A DNA stretch of 64,000 bases from an uncultured Prevotella sp. Its GTDB lineage: Bacteria; Bacteroidota; Bacteroidia; Bacteroidales; Bacteroidaceae. A program made the position numbers and the translations under genes. Location of the stretch: contig CAJONQ010000006.1 in assembly GCA_905235835.1 (NCBI GenBank), positions 1 to 64,000 on the forward strand, given 5' to 3'. Below are positions 29,358-45,400 of the stretch, piece after piece. The notes beneath the pieces are model-generated. The model was given only the letters and a program-made list of their open reading frames with translations. It searched no databases and had not been told where the DNA came from. Position 1 is the first letter of the stretch; each line of letters begins with the position of its first letter.

Positions 29358-32300
29358 TCATTGTTTTATGATTAATTCGGGTTGTGCTAACAGACCGGCA
29401 GGCAACAGGTTGTCACCCTTGGTGCGATACTTGGCATTCGTCCAGATACCTTCATAGGGAGCCTTCCCTTGGTCCATGCCGCGCAGGGCATTATGCCAAG
29501 TGTTGACGACCTCTATCTCTATCTTGTTCTTACCTTTCCTCAATGCCTTGGTCACCTCCACCTCATAAGGTGCTGTCCATGCGATACCACAGTCGATACC
29601 GTTCACCCAGACATGGGCAATGTCCCTGACATCAGGGAATTTGATCCATGCACGACCCTCAGGATGTTTTTTCATCTTCCATGTTGTCGTATACATCGCA
29701 TGACCGCTGAAGTAGCGGATACGTTCGTCTGGATGCTGACTCCAGTCGAACAACTGCTGGTTGTCGAGGGTGATGTTACTTTCTTTGAAGGTGACATGAT
29801 AGGGGGTAGTAATTATTCCCGGCGTGGGAACTTTGGATTCCCGGCGTGGGAACTCTGGATTCCCAGCGTGGGAACTCTGGATTCCCAGCGTGGGAATAAA
29901 TAAGGAACCATATGCGGGCATGGTGAAAGTTACTTTTGTCCTCCCATTCTCCTCGGTATAATCGACTTGCGTCACCTCATCTGTGACAGGATTATAGATA
30001 TGCGGAATGTGTCCTGTACCACGGAATGACGCAGTAATCACTCGTTCTTTGTCCTCTTGATTGGCGAGGAAATAGATGTCTTGGTCGTCTGTCTGCCGAT
30101 GGGCATAGGCGATACCTTCTGGTAGAATGACATCACGCTCAACGCCTTCTATCGTCTCTCCGTGCCAAGGCTTATCGATAATCGTAACACCTTGCTGGCG
30201 TAATTGTTCTATTCGCTGTTGTACTTCCTTGGAGATGATGCATCCTTCAGGGATAACTAATACTTTGTAGTTAAAGGGTTGTGTCAGCAGAGCATCCTTA
30301 TTCATCGAGTCATACTGGTAACCATGCAACGGGTTGATCCAGTCTTTCAGGTCTACAATACCAGCAGAATGGCGTACACCGACAGGTGACTCCTCCATCG
30401 GCTGTCCGATGTTGGCAAGGCGTTTCTGTTCGGAAGCGACACGCTCTGCACCAAAAAGTCCTGGTAGCATGGAGACTAAACGGTCTGGTGTCAGAGCACG
30501 GCTGGGTATCTCCTCACCAGTATAGACAGCGATATCCACCACGGGTGTACCTTTCTGCAGCAGGGTCTGACAACGGGTAATATAGTCAACCATTGCTTTT
30601 GCCTCAGGGAACCACGTCTGGTCGCGCTGGAAGAAGAGACCGATTCCGTCGAGGGTCATACCCGGTTTGCGGTCGAGCCACGGATTATGGGTGTTGACAT
30701 GGAAGAACAAACGGTTCATGCCCAAGGCGAAGTTGCGGTCGAGTAGGGGTTTGATACTTGCGGGTGTCTCGTCCCATACACCACGGACCTCTGTGAATCC
30801 CTCAGCCTGAACGATTTGCTTGCCATAGACATGGGCACCACTGATGGCATCGAGCATGTCGTTGGGCTTGTCATGAGTAGGGGAGTTCAACCAGTATTCA
30901 CCCATCGGTACATCTACATATTGATAGTGTTCCATACCGTCAGAGACCATGGTGGGAGCCACACTCTCAGATGATAGTTGTACACCGTACTCTTTCGCTT
31001 TCTGTGCTACAGTGACGAAGAATACCTCGTTGACCAGTTCATTGATGGTCTTGCGAATGTCCCTCAGTGTCTCATCACCCCCTTTCATAGGGATACCAGC
31101 ATAGATGGGTAAGAGGGGGATGATGTCATATCCCCTGCGACGTTGGAACTCCTGGGCGAAATTCTTGCTCCAGTTCTGCGAGCCACACTCCCAAGAGTCG
31201 ACATGCAGGTATTGAATCGCCTGATGGTTGGGGCGGTTCATGAAGAGCCCGAACCAGTGATCCACCTGTTTCTCCACCGCTTCCTTTGAGAACTTATCGC
31301 ATTCCAGTCCCTTGGCACCACCTGCTGTGGCATTGGTATGACCTGTAGAGGTGTGTCCCATTCGCAGGATGCGCCACATACCTTTGGGTAAATCGATCTC
31401 CACCATGTCACCATCCATCTTGGTATAGATGATGTCCTGTGGACGGAGATAGTCGTCAGCAGACAGTTCTTCCTTGGAAGTATCAGGGGCTATGCGCCAT
31501 ACATAACCAGCCTTTCCCTCCCAATTGTCGATGAGGGACCAACTGCCAAACTTGATATTCTTTAGTCTGAGGACGGGTTTCCATTTGGCGGCATCCAAAT
31601 CCTCAGCACCATGTTCCGTACCTTCCGGCGTCCATTCAAAGCGGAAGTACTTGGCACGGGTGGGAGGAATACTGAATGTCGTATTGAAACCAGTGTTCTG
31701 CCATCCCTGCCGAGGGGGCGTGAGTTGTTTGACAGCATAGAAAATCACACCGTCGTCAGAGGCTTTGACACTCAGTCGCTGGCATTGGAAATTCGTACCA
31801 GAGGGCTCTATCTCAATGTTCCGCACTAATGTGGAACGGTCGAACTCATACTGTATCCAACAAGGAGTGTCAGCACAATAGACCCCTTTCGCATTCACTG
31901 TTACCTCTGGGGAATAGGAAACCTTGGGAATATCAGGGCTGTCTTGCTTGACTGGTATTGCATACACACCGATGTCCTCATAATAGTTCTCATAGTGTTG
32001 AGGCTTGGACATTCGGAAATGATGGAAGCCCCCATCCATGATTGTATCGCAGAAAACAATCTTCTGCATCGATTCCTCTGGTGTAATCCATGGACCGCCA
32101 GCCAATGCAAAGCCGTCACAGACATGAATACCCATTCCCAAGCCGAGGGAATCAGCTTGCACCAGGGCTAAGTCGACCATCTTCCAGAAGTTGTCACTCA
32201 GCGCATCGGCATTACCTTCATACTCTGGACGCTCCGCAGCTCCTCGTATCGGCATCAGGTAACAGCCTCCCAGTCCCACCTCTTTCATTGCCTGCAGGTC

Positions 32301-32429
32301 AGCCATGACCCCTTGTTCTGATACGGCTCCATACATCCAATACCAGAAAGTCCAGGGCTTGGTGGTGTCTTTTCCCTGCACTGACAGCGCAAGGCACAGG
32401 ACTATAACTGAGAGGATGATCTTTTTCAT
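29358..32429 (-). CDS. GH106 alpha-L-rhamnosidase
   Basis: The 1023-residue secreted enzyme has a signal peptide ending near VQG. The GH106 barrel begins WTFWYWMYGAVSEQG and contains GLGGCYLMPIRG, VDSWECGSQNW and SSESVAPTMVSDG (~490, an acidic candidate). Beta-sandwich modules follow, including a galactose-binding-like C-terminus. GH106 cleaves alpha-L-rhamnose; an RG-II-specific GH106 is known in Bacteroides for chain B. Residues about 845-871 are encoded by three and a half copies of a 22-base palindromic repeat (29815-29896) read in all three frames in turn. Its start overlaps the GH2 stop by ATGA. Confidence 0.9.
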   Translation of the reverse strand: MKKIILSVIVLCLALSVQGKDTTKPWTFWYWMYGAVSEQGVMADLQAMKEVGLGGCYLMPIRGAAERPEYEGNADALSDNFWKMVDLALVQADSLGLGMGIHVCDGFALAGGPWITPEESMQKIVFCDTIMDGGFHHFRMSKPQHYENYYEDIGVYAIPVKQDSPDIPKVSYSPEVTVNAKGVYCADTPCWIQYEFDRSTLVRNIEIEPSGTNFQCQRLSVKASDDGVIFYAVKQLTPPRQGWQNTGFNTTFSIPPTRAKYFRFEWTPEGTEHGAEDLDAAKWKPVLRLKNIKFGSWSLIDNWEGKAGYVWRIAPDTSKEELSADDYLRPQDIIYTKMDGDMVEIDLPKGMWRILRMGHTSTGHTNATAGGAKGLECDKFSKEAVEKQVDHWFGLFMNRPNHQAIQYLHVDSWECGSQNWSKNFAQEFQRRRGYDIIPLLPIYAGIPMKGGDETLRDIRKTINELVNEVFFVTVAQKAKEYGVQLSSESVAPTMVSDGMEHYQYVDVPMGEYWLNSPTHDKPNDMLDAISGAHVYGKQIVQAEGFTEVRGVWDETPASIKPLLDRNFALGMNRLFFHVNTHNPWLDRKPGMTLDGIGLFFQRDQTWFPEAKAMVDYITRCQTLLQKGTPVVDIAVYTGEEIPSRALTPDRLVSMLPGLFGAERVASEQKRLANIGQPMEESPVGVRHSAGIVDLKDWINPLHGYQYDSMNKDALLTQPFNYKVLVIPEGCIISKEVQQRIEQLRQQGVTIIDKPWHGETIEGVERDVILPEGIAYAHRQTDDQDIYFLANQEDKERVITASFRGTGHIPHIYNPVTDEVTQVDYTEENGRTKVTFTMPAYGSLFIPTLGIQSSHAGNPEFPRRESKVPTPGIITTPYHVTFKESNITLDNQQLFDWSQHPDERIRYFSGHAMYTTTWKMKKHPEGRAWIKFPDVRDIAHVWVNGIDCGIAWTAPYEVEVTKALRKGKNKIEIEVVNTWHNALRGMDQGKAPYEGIWTNAKYRTKGDNLLPAGLLAQPELIIKQ
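29815..29896. repeat. 22-bp tandem repeat with palindromic core inside GH106
   Basis: Copies lie at 29815-29836, 29837-29858, 29859-29880 and partially at 29881-29896. The core TTCCCAGCGTGGGAA is an inverted repeat. The unit of 22 is not a multiple of three, so each copy is read in a different frame; three units (66 bases) restore the frame. Confidence 0.95.
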
Positions 32430-35242
32430 TCGAATTGGAGAATTACATTGATGGAGCCTTTACCTTGTGACCAGTAGGGTTGTGCCGAAGGACCATTCAG
32501 GTCTGTCGTATTCACCTTATTACGTACGGCAGGAATCACCTTCAATAAAGCGATGCCAGTCTCTGGTAATGTGTAGAGCAGATGGTCACGACCGTCACGT
32601 GGAGTATAGACTCCCACATAACAATTGTTAGGATGGATAATTCCAATCTTACCTTCTGTTGTCTCTATTTGCATCCAATCGACATCAGCGAAATAGCCTT
32701 TAAACTCAGGATACTCGAAAGACTCCCCAGGAATAGGGTCGTTATAGTTCGTCTGCCAATACCCGTACTGGGGACCTTCCAAGCGGTTCTGCCATACACG
32801 ATATGGACCACGTCCTACCCATTGCTTGCTCTTTACCTGTTGTTCGGGATAGTCAAAGCAAATACCCATCAGATCAACAACACCGTTGAAGTTGTAGTAG
32901 ACCTCCATCATGACTGTACCATCTGTGTGGAAGTCCCAACGCACTAATTCCAATGAGCCGTGACGATAGTTTGCTGAAAGCACACCACCATCGAAATCGA
33001 AACCAGTAAAACAACCTTGGTCAGCATATTCTGTGTATTCGGTCTTCTTGCTAAAGGCTTCCTTGTCATCGTGGTTATAAAAGCCATCTTGGCTGCGATC
33101 GCTTCGTTTGGCAGCTACAAAACGAGGACCATGATTCAGCTTAATGCTCTTGCTGCCTATAGTTACCTGCTGCAAACTTCCGTCTTTTTTAGAAAACGAA
33201 TAAGTACGACCTGCCACACTTATGGTCACATGGTCGGCAGTTTCGTTCTTAACGACGCTGTTGATGTCAGTGGGATGCTCGGTAATATACGACGAAGTTT
33301 TGAAATTCCATGTATAAATATCCTCCCCATTAGGGTCGGTTGCTGTTATTTGTAATGCGCTTCCACTGCCTTTAGGTAAATCAATGGTTTTCGAAGCAAA
33401 TGGCTCTACGCTGCCTACACTAAGTATTCCTTGGCTTAAAGTCTTTACGGAAGACTGCCCGTAAGCAGGCATCTGAAGATGCTTATAGGTAAACTTGCAG
33501 TCTTTTAAATCAGTGAAGTTATAGTGGTTACTGATGACTAACTGTGAGTTGTCAATGACTATCTGTACGGGGCTCCATACCTCACGGATGGTATAGAACG
33601 AGCCTTCCTTCTCCATGTGCGGTCCGACGATACCGTCAGAACCGAAGTTACCCATACAGTCTACGATGTTATTCATATCCGTACGTACCACTCCTTGGTC
33701 CATCAGGTCCCAAAGGAAACCACCGGCACAACGGGGATTCGACATCATCAGTTTCCAGTAGTCAGCCAGTCCGGCACCATGTCCACCTTCATACAGACCA
33801 TGCAGGAACTCCGTAGGCATGAAGATCTCCTTCTGTCGCATATACTCTGCCGTCTCACCCCATGAGCGATAGTGCTTCGTCTCGAATCCGTTGCGGTTAG
33901 CCCATGGATAGAGTACCACACGCTGCTGTGGGTCAAACTTCGCAAAGTAAGGTTCTAACTCATAGTTGAAACCTCCCTCATTACCGTTGCTCCAGAAGAT
34001 AATACTGGGATGGTTGACATCACGGGTCACCATCTCCTCTACTAACTTGGAGCCGACGATGGTCTCATGAGCCCAGTGCCATCCAGGTAATTCACACTCC
34101 ACGTAAAGTCCTAATGAGTCACATGCCTCTAAGAACTCTGGGTCTGCGGGATAATGGGAGAGACGAACAGCATTCATGTTCATCGACTTGATGAGTTTGA
34201 CATCCTCGATGTTCTTTGTTTTTGACAGTGTACGACCTGTCTCTGGACGGAAAGAATGGCGGTTGGCACCTTTCACGATGACTTTCTTTCCATTGATAAA
34301 AAGACCATCTTCCTTGTCACCGGCATATTGATGACGATACTCAATGGTGCGGAAACCGAACTTCTGACGCTCAATATGTAAAGTCTTGCCCTGTGCGTCT
34401 TTCAGTGTAAAAACAGCCGTATAGAGATGAGGCTGCTCGGCATTCCATAGTAACGGGTTCTTCACCACGAAATCAACCAGTGCCTTGTCGCTGGCAACTG
34501 GAGAGTCAGTGCTTTGTGCTACCTTCGTTCCTTTTGCGTCAGTGACACTGACACTTACAGAACCGCCTGGCAAAGCACGATTCAAAAAGACATCAGCCAT
34601 AAACCGTCCATCAGCCTTGGCATTGATGGCTACACGGTTGATGTTCTGGGCTGGTTTGGAAATGACAAAGACAGGGCGCCAGATACCTCCAAAGTTCCAG
34701 TAGTCAGCACGACGCTCTGCAAGGTTGACCTGTGGCACAGTACTCTCTTTCAGCACCTCTACCTCCAAGCGGTTCTTCTTTGCTCCGAAGAAGACACGGT
34801 CTGATACATCAATGGTATGGCGGGTAAAGCCTCCTTGATAGGTACCATTACCAGCCTTACGTCCGTTAATCTGGACACGGATTTCTGTAAAGGCAGCCTC
34901 AAAGACGAGCAGGATCTGTCGTCCTTGCCACTCCTGCGGCAGGGTGAACTCGTGTTTATACAGTCCCTTCTCGTCAGCGATTCCCTCAGGGGTTGCCTTG
35001 CCGTAGAACCGCATGCCATATTGATAAGTGCCGAAACCTTGCAGTTCCCAGCATGAGGGCACTCCTATCTTGGTCCATTCACCACTATGTCGCCCGTCAG
35101 TACATTTGAAGTCCCATTGTACCATATCATCGCATCCAGTACCACTGAGGTACTGTCGATGTGTGTTCACGTCACCTGATTGTGCCCATGTCCAGAGACA
35201 ACTCATGGTCAATAGTCCTGTCGTCCATATCTTCTTTCTCAT
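32426..35242 (-). CDS. GH2 family glycosidase (beta-galactosidase-like)
   Basis: The 938-residue secreted protein has a signal peptide ending near TWA. It has a LacZ-like order of jelly-roll, Ig-like domain, TIM barrel, Ig-like domain and a large beta domain with the VGRGPYRVWQNRLEG element of beta-galactosidase small-chain domains. SNGNEGG (~420) supplies the acid/base Glu and PTEFLHG (~478) the nucleophile candidate. It heads the operon GH2-GH106-esterase-GH139-like/GH78-corrinoid methyltransferase. Beta-D-galactose in RG-II chain B or beta-glucuronic acid in chain A are candidate substrates. A short word-like stretch at about 33530-33570 encodes VIDNSQLVISN. I saw no clear -33/-7 promoter upstream. 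Confidence 0.87.
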   Translation of the reverse strand: MRKKIWTTGLLTMSCLWTWAQSGDVNTHRQYLSGTGCDDMVQWDFKCTDGRHSGEWTKIGVPSCWELQGFGTYQYGMRFYGKATPEGIADEKGLYKHEFTLPQEWQGRQILLVFEAAFTEIRVQINGRKAGNGTYQGGFTRHTIDVSDRVFFGAKKNRLEVEVLKESTVPQVNLAERRADYWNFGGIWRPVFVISKPAQNINRVAINAKADGRFMADVFLNRALPGGSVSVSVTDAKGTKVAQSTDSPVASDKALVDFVVKNPLLWNAEQPHLYTAVFTLKDAQGKTLHIERQKFGFRTIEYRHQYAGDKEDGLFINGKKVIVKGANRHSFRPETGRTLSKTKNIEDVKLIKSMNMNAVRLSHYPADPEFLEACDSLGLYVECELPGWHWAHETIVGSKLVEEMVTRDVNHPSIIFWSNGNEGGFNYELEPYFAKFDPQQRVVLYPWANRNGFETKHYRSWGETAEYMRQKEIFMPTEFLHGLYEGGHGAGLADYWKLMMSNPRCAGGFLWDLMDQGVVRTDMNNIVDCMGNFGSDGIVGPHMEKEGSFYTIREVWSPVQIVIDNSQLVISNHYNFTDLKDCKFTYKHLQMPAYGQSSVKTLSQGILSVGSVEPFASKTIDLPKGSGSALQITATDPNGEDIYTWNFKTSSYITEHPTDINSVVKNETADHVTISVAGRTYSFSKKDGSLQQVTIGSKSIKLNHGPRFVAAKRSDRSQDGFYNHDDKEAFSKKTEYTEYADQGCFTGFDFDGGVLSANYRHGSLELVRWDFHTDGTVMMEVYYNFNGVVDLMGICFDYPEQQVKSKQWVGRGPYRVWQNRLEGPQYGYWQTNYNDPIPGESFEYPEFKGYFADVDWMQIETTEGKIGIIHPNNCYVGVYTPRDGRDHLLYTLPETGIALLKVIPAVRNKVNTTDLNGPSAQPYWSQGKGSINVILQFE

Positions 35243-35353
35243 ATACTATACCTTATTTATATATTATAAGGACTCTTTCATGGCGGTTTTGTACCCCCCG
35301 ACTCGTTACAAATCGGAGTCTCTGCCGTCTTATTAAAAAACAAACGAAAAAAG

Positions 35354-36289
35354 ATGATGATACAGAACAAACCTCTTAGCGGAATCATTCCGCCCTTAGT
35401 AACTCCTTTGAAAGATAATGAGACACTTGACATTGAGAGTCTCGAACGACTGATAGAGCATCTGATTGCAGGTGGTGTACACGGACTCTTCATCCTGGGT
35501 ACCACAGGTGAGGAGCAGAGTCTGAGTTATGACGTACGTAAACAGATGATCAAGGAAGCATGTCGTATTAATAAAGGTCGACTGCCACTGCTCGCATGTA
35601 TCACTGATACCAGTATTGTGGAGAGTATCAAACTCGCCAAGGTTGCTGCAGAGTGTGGTGCTGATGGTGTCGTTTCTGCTCCCCCTTACTACTTTGCCAC
35701 AGGACAACCCGAACTGGCTCAGTTCTATGAGGAATTGGTACCACAACTTCCACTTCCCGTATTCCTCTATAATATGCCGTCCCATGTAAAAGTGAGCTTT
35801 GCTCCTGACACCGTACGACGTATCGCCCAGAACCCGCAGGTAATCGGTTTTAAGGACTCCAGTGCGAATGCGGTTTATTTCCAATCGGTGATGTATAAGA
35901 TGCAGGAACGTCCTGACTTTGCGCTGCTTGTGGGACCAGAGGAGATTACGGGTGAGTGTGTCTTACTGGGTGCTCATGGTGGTATCAATGGTGGTGCGAA
36001 TATGTTCCCGGAACTGTATGTGGCAATGTATGATGCGGCACGTACTGGTGACTTACTTCGTGTTCGTCAGTTACAGCAATTCATCATGCAGATATCAACA
36101 AGTATCTATACGGTTGGCAAACATGGCTCCAGCTATCTGAAAGGACTGAAATGCGCCCTCTCTTTGTTGGGTATTATCAACGACGATTTCGTAGCCTCAC
36201 CTTTCTATAAGTTTAAAGAGCCTGAGCGTGAGAAGATTCGTCAGGCACTCGCAGCCCTTCCTATAGAGAATGGTAAACTGAAGATATAG
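35354..36289 (+). CDS. DapA/NanA-family aldolase, likely for a 2-keto-3-deoxy sugar acid
   Basis: The 311-residue cytoplasmic TIM barrel contains GTTGE (49-53), catalytic Y139 in LYNMPSH and the Schiff-base lysine K167 in IGFKDSS. The family makes or cleaves 2-keto acids through pyruvate. RG-II releases Kdo and DHA, both 2-keto-3-deoxy acids, and a symporter follows after 3 bases. I infer cleavage of imported Kdo or DHA to pyruvate plus an aldehyde. Alternatives are an N-acetylneuraminate lyase, a deoxy-rhamnonate aldolase or true DapA. The C-terminal ENGKLKI resembles read-in of an intergenic repeat, as seen in related genomes. It is divergent from the GH2 operon across 111 bases. Confidence 0.85.
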   Translation: MMIQNKPLSGIIPPLVTPLKDNETLDIESLERLIEHLIAGGVHGLFILGTTGEEQSLSYDVRKQMIKEACRINKGRLPLLACITDTSIVESIKLAKVAAECGADGVVSAPPYYFATGQPELAQFYEELVPQLPLPVFLYNMPSHVKVSFAPDTVRRIAQNPQVIGFKDSSANAVYFQSVMYKMQERPDFALLVGPEEITGECVLLGAHGGINGGANMFPELYVAMYDAARTGDLLRVRQLQQFIMQISTSIYTVGKHGSSYLKGLKCALSLLGIINDDFVASPFYKFKEPEREKIRQALAALPIENGKLKI

Positions 36290-36292
36290 CCT

Positions 36293-37753
36293 ATGCACAC
36301 GATAGATTTTATCGTCTTTCTGGTATTCACCCTCGGTGTGGTAGTCTTCGGTTGTTCTTTCTATAAGAAAGGAGGGTCGGCTGATGAGTTTACGTCAGCA
36401 GGACATTCTATCCCAGGATGGGTGGTAGGTATGAGTATCTTCGCAACCTACGTATCGAGTATCAGTTATATAGGCTATCCTGGTAAGGCTTTTGCTGCTG
36501 ACTGGAATGCCTTTGTCTTCTCACTGTCTATTCCGATAGCCAGTTATTTCGCGGCGAAATACTTTGTGCCGTTCTACCGTAAGAGTGGATCCGTTTCTGC
36601 TTATACATTTTTAGAGGAGAAATTCGGGGCGTGGGCACGGCTCTATGCCTCGGCATGTTATCTGTTGACACAGATAGCCCGTATGGGATCTATCCTATAT
36701 TTGCTTGCCGTACCGATGTATATACTCATGGGGTGGGATATTCATACGGTTATTATCCTGACCTCTATCGGCATCATTATCTATTCGATGCTCGGTGGAC
36801 TGAAAGCGGTTATCTGGGCAGACGCCATTCAGGGCATTATACTTATCGGAGGTGCCTTACTCTGTCTTGGACTGCTTCTTTGGCGTATGCCGGAGGGACC
36901 TATGCAGGCTTTTGACCTTGCAGTTCATTCACCTGTGGGAAATAAGTTCTCGCTCGGTGAGTTCTCACTTGATCTGACGAAGAGCACCTTCTGGGTATGT
37001 CTCATCTATGGCATCTTTATCAATTTGCAGAATTACGGTATCGACCAGAACTATGTGCAACGCTATCATGCGGCAAAGACTGATCGTGATGCCCGTTTCT
37101 CGGCATTATTCGGTGGTTATCTGTTTATCCCCGTATCGGCATTGTTCTTCTTGATAGGTTCCGTATTATATAGTTATTATACGGCGAATCCCTCGTTGCT
37201 ACCGGCGGATATTGCCGCAAAGCCCGACTATGTGTTCCCGTATTTCATCGTCAGCGAATTGCCTGTTGGTCTTCGGGGATTGTTGATTGCCAGTATCTTT
37301 GCGGCGGGAATGAGTACGGTATCTACCAGTGTGACCTCTGCTGCGACGATTGTCTTGACCGACTATTTCAAACCATTTTTCCATGGTGCCACAGACCGCC
37401 ATCATCTGGTTGTTCTTCGTATATCGAGTGTTATAGTCGGGGTGTTAGGCATCATCGTCGCCATTGCCATGTTGAGTGTGGAGAGTATCATTGACGCATG
37501 GTGGACTTTATCGAGTATCTTCTCTGGTGGTATGCTGGGACTCTTCCTCTTAGGGTGTATTCCACAGAAGATCAACCGCTTGGCGGCTATCATCGGATGT
37601 GTCTTCGGTGTTGCCGTTATCGCATGGATATCATTGGCAGGTATGTGGAATCTGCCTGGTATTCATCTCCATAGTTACCTTGCCATCGTGCTCGGTACTA
37701 CGACCATCTTCCTGATTGGCTTTCTCGCTACTATCGCCATTCGCAAGCGATAG
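36293..37753 (+). CDS. Sodium:solute symporter (SSS family, NanT-like branch)
   Basis: The 486-residue protein has about 13 membrane segments, ATYVSSISYIGYPGKAF near the first core helix and IFAAGMSTVSTSVTSAATI in the conserved SSS region. This resembles the sodium-driven sialic-acid-type transporters that pair with NanA-like lyases. It starts 3 bases after the aldolase stop. Inference: import of the sugar acid (Kdo/DHA or another RG-II acid) cleaved by that aldolase. It converges with the LacZ-like gene over 24 bases, where a weak ATAGTAGC/GCTATTAT hairpin could end transcription. Confidence 0.87.
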   Translation: MHTIDFIVFLVFTLGVVVFGCSFYKKGGSADEFTSAGHSIPGWVVGMSIFATYVSSISYIGYPGKAFAADWNAFVFSLSIPIASYFAAKYFVPFYRKSGSVSAYTFLEEKFGAWARLYASACYLLTQIARMGSILYLLAVPMYILMGWDIHTVIILTSIGIIIYSMLGGLKAVIWADAIQGIILIGGALLCLGLLLWRMPEGPMQAFDLAVHSPVGNKFSLGEFSLDLTKSTFWVCLIYGIFINLQNYGIDQNYVQRYHAAKTDRDARFSALFGGYLFIPVSALFFLIGSVLYSYYTANPSLLPADIAAKPDYVFPYFIVSELPVGLRGLLIASIFAAGMSTVSTSVTSAATIVLTDYFKPFFHGATDRHHLVVLRISSVIVGVLGIIVAIAMLSVESIIDAWWTLSSIFSGGMLGLFLLGCIPQKINRLAAIIGCVFGVAVIAWISLAGMWNLPGIHLHSYLAIVLGTTTIFLIGFLATIAIRKR

Positions 37754-37777
37754 TAGCGGAAAGCTATTATTTGATAC

Positions 37778-44409
<6,632 letters not shown>

Positions 44410-44438
44410 CTGTTTGTCGTTTTAGTAGAATTATTGGG

Positions 44439-44469
44439 CAAAGATACAAATAAGCGAGCACAAAACAAA
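44439..44469 (-). promoter_or_regulatory. Bacteroidetes-type promoter for the GH137-like-GH2 operon
   Basis: On the minus strand TTTG (44466-44469) and TATCTTTG (44439-44446) are separated by 19 bases; the start codon lies about 30 bases downstream. Confidence 0.8.
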
Positions 44470-44539
44470 GAATTTGTTCTTTTATTTTCATTCCCTACAA
44501 GTTTAATTCAGTAAAAGCTCTCTTTGAGTATTTTCGCAA

Positions 44540-44760
44540 AAACATATAACCATATAACATGACCCCTTCAAACGCCCTTGTACAAAGGGATTGAAGCATG
44601 TTATATGTTGCCCGGACATATAACATACATGTAACATCATGTGTGAGAAGTATGTTATATGTATGTTACATGTTTGCCAAACATGTAACATGCCATAAAG
44701 CCTCTGGTTATCGGGGTTTGCGCCCTGTCATGTTATAAGGTTACATGTTTTTTGAAAATT
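44540..44760. repeat. Cluster of CATATAACATG / CATGTTATATG words
   Basis: More than eight copies of ATATAACAT, ATGTTATAT, ACATGTAACAT or ATGTTACATG lie in both orientations. Neighbouring copies can pair into hairpins. The word is confined to this spacer. Confidence 0.75.
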
Positions 44761-44769
44761 CATAAAAAT

Positions 44770-44827
44770 CAGTTACCGACTGAAGGGCACTCAGTTACCG
44801 ACTGAACCCTCTTTTCATACCGACTGA
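44770..44827. repeat. Three copies of (CAGT)TACCGACTGAA
   Basis: CAGTTACCGACTGAA lies at 44770-44784 and 44792-44806, with a shortened copy ATACCGACTGAA ending at 44827. The CAGT...ACTG ends are complementary. Confidence 0.75.
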
Positions 44828-44990
44828 AGGCTTTAATCGGGTCAATCAAAGCCTCCATTTGATAAAGATATAGTTTATCCTTCGTTCCGATATCAGTTAT
44901 GGGGATACTCCGATATCTCCTATGGGTCACGCAAGGTATCCTTTAGGGGATAAAGGAACTATCCCCTTCACTCGTTTTTCACTCATTTTA

Positions 44991-45182
44991 AGGGCAAAAA
45001 CGGCATTCGTTGCCACCCTTGTCACCTTCGTTGTTACCGTAATCGTTTGATTATCAAACAGTCTTGCAAGGTGGCAACGGTGACAAGGGTTTGAAAATTA
45101 CATGTAGGGGAGTGGTGGGACTCTGATAACCTCACTTTCCTGTCCAAATATTTTGTAAGATGAAAGAAAAGTTGTACCTTTG
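44991..45182 (+). repeat. Hairpin-plus-promoter element, copy B
   Basis: This is the same order as 11371-11561: GGCAAAAACG, words TTGCCACC and CTTGTCACC, the palindrome GTTTGATTATCAAAC, GCAAGGTGGCAACGGTGAC, TTACATGTAGGG, then a promoter with a 19-base spacer. Both copies precede a non-glycosidase gene read rightward. Confidence 0.75.
45152..45182 (+). promoter_or_regulatory. Promoter inside repeat copy B
   Basis: TTTG at 45152-45155 and TACCTTTG at 45175-45182 have a 19-base spacer. It would give a leader of about 210 bases before the WG-repeat gene, containing a GGGGC/GCCCC hairpin. Confidence 0.7.
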
Positions 45183-45344
45183 TGGTGAATCACTGAGTCC
45201 CCGTTTTTCAAACAGAACCACAAAAACTCGAACTGTTTTTCGGAACTTAATAATCTATATCTGAAAACACCGAAGGGTATGGGGGCGAGTAGCCCCTAAT
45301 ATGGTTAAAAATTAAAAAAGAAAGGATTTGTTCTTTATTAACTC

Positions 45345-45375
45345 TTTTTTCTTAAAAAATAAAACAGTATCTTTG
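45345..45375 (+). promoter_or_regulatory. Possible proximal promoter of the WG-repeat gene
   Basis: TATCTTTG at 45368-45375 is a perfect -7 box 25 bases before the start codon. The -33 position only has TTTT (45345-45348), so it is weaker than the upstream one. Confidence 0.5.
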
Positions 45376-45400
45376 CAGCGTAAAGAAACAAAAGACTTAT

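Larger units (their letters stand above)
44410..45400. other. Repeat-rich intergenic region
   Basis: About 990 bases with no gene I can support. From left to right it holds the minus-strand promoter (44439-44469), a cluster of CATATAACATG words in both orientations, three CAGTTACCGACTGAA-type words, a pair of CCGATATC words, a hairpin AGGGGATA/TATCCCCT (44945-44967), the second copy of the 190-base hairpin-promoter element, a GGGGC/GCCCC hairpin near 45280-45296, and a second promoter before the WG-repeat gene. Confidence 0.7.

Noticed and set aside
4649..37753. Sialic-acid catabolism (GH33 domain, sialate-O-acetylesterase-like gene, NanA-like aldolase, NanT-like symporter)
   Set aside because: The pieces superficially fit, but every neighbour is pectin/RG-II directed, no hexosamine kinase, epimerase or deacetylase is present, and each piece has a better RG-II explanation (Kdo, acetylated methyl-fucose).
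44540..44760. CRISPR array
   Set aside because: Repeats are short, in both orientations, unevenly spaced, without unique spacers or cas genes.
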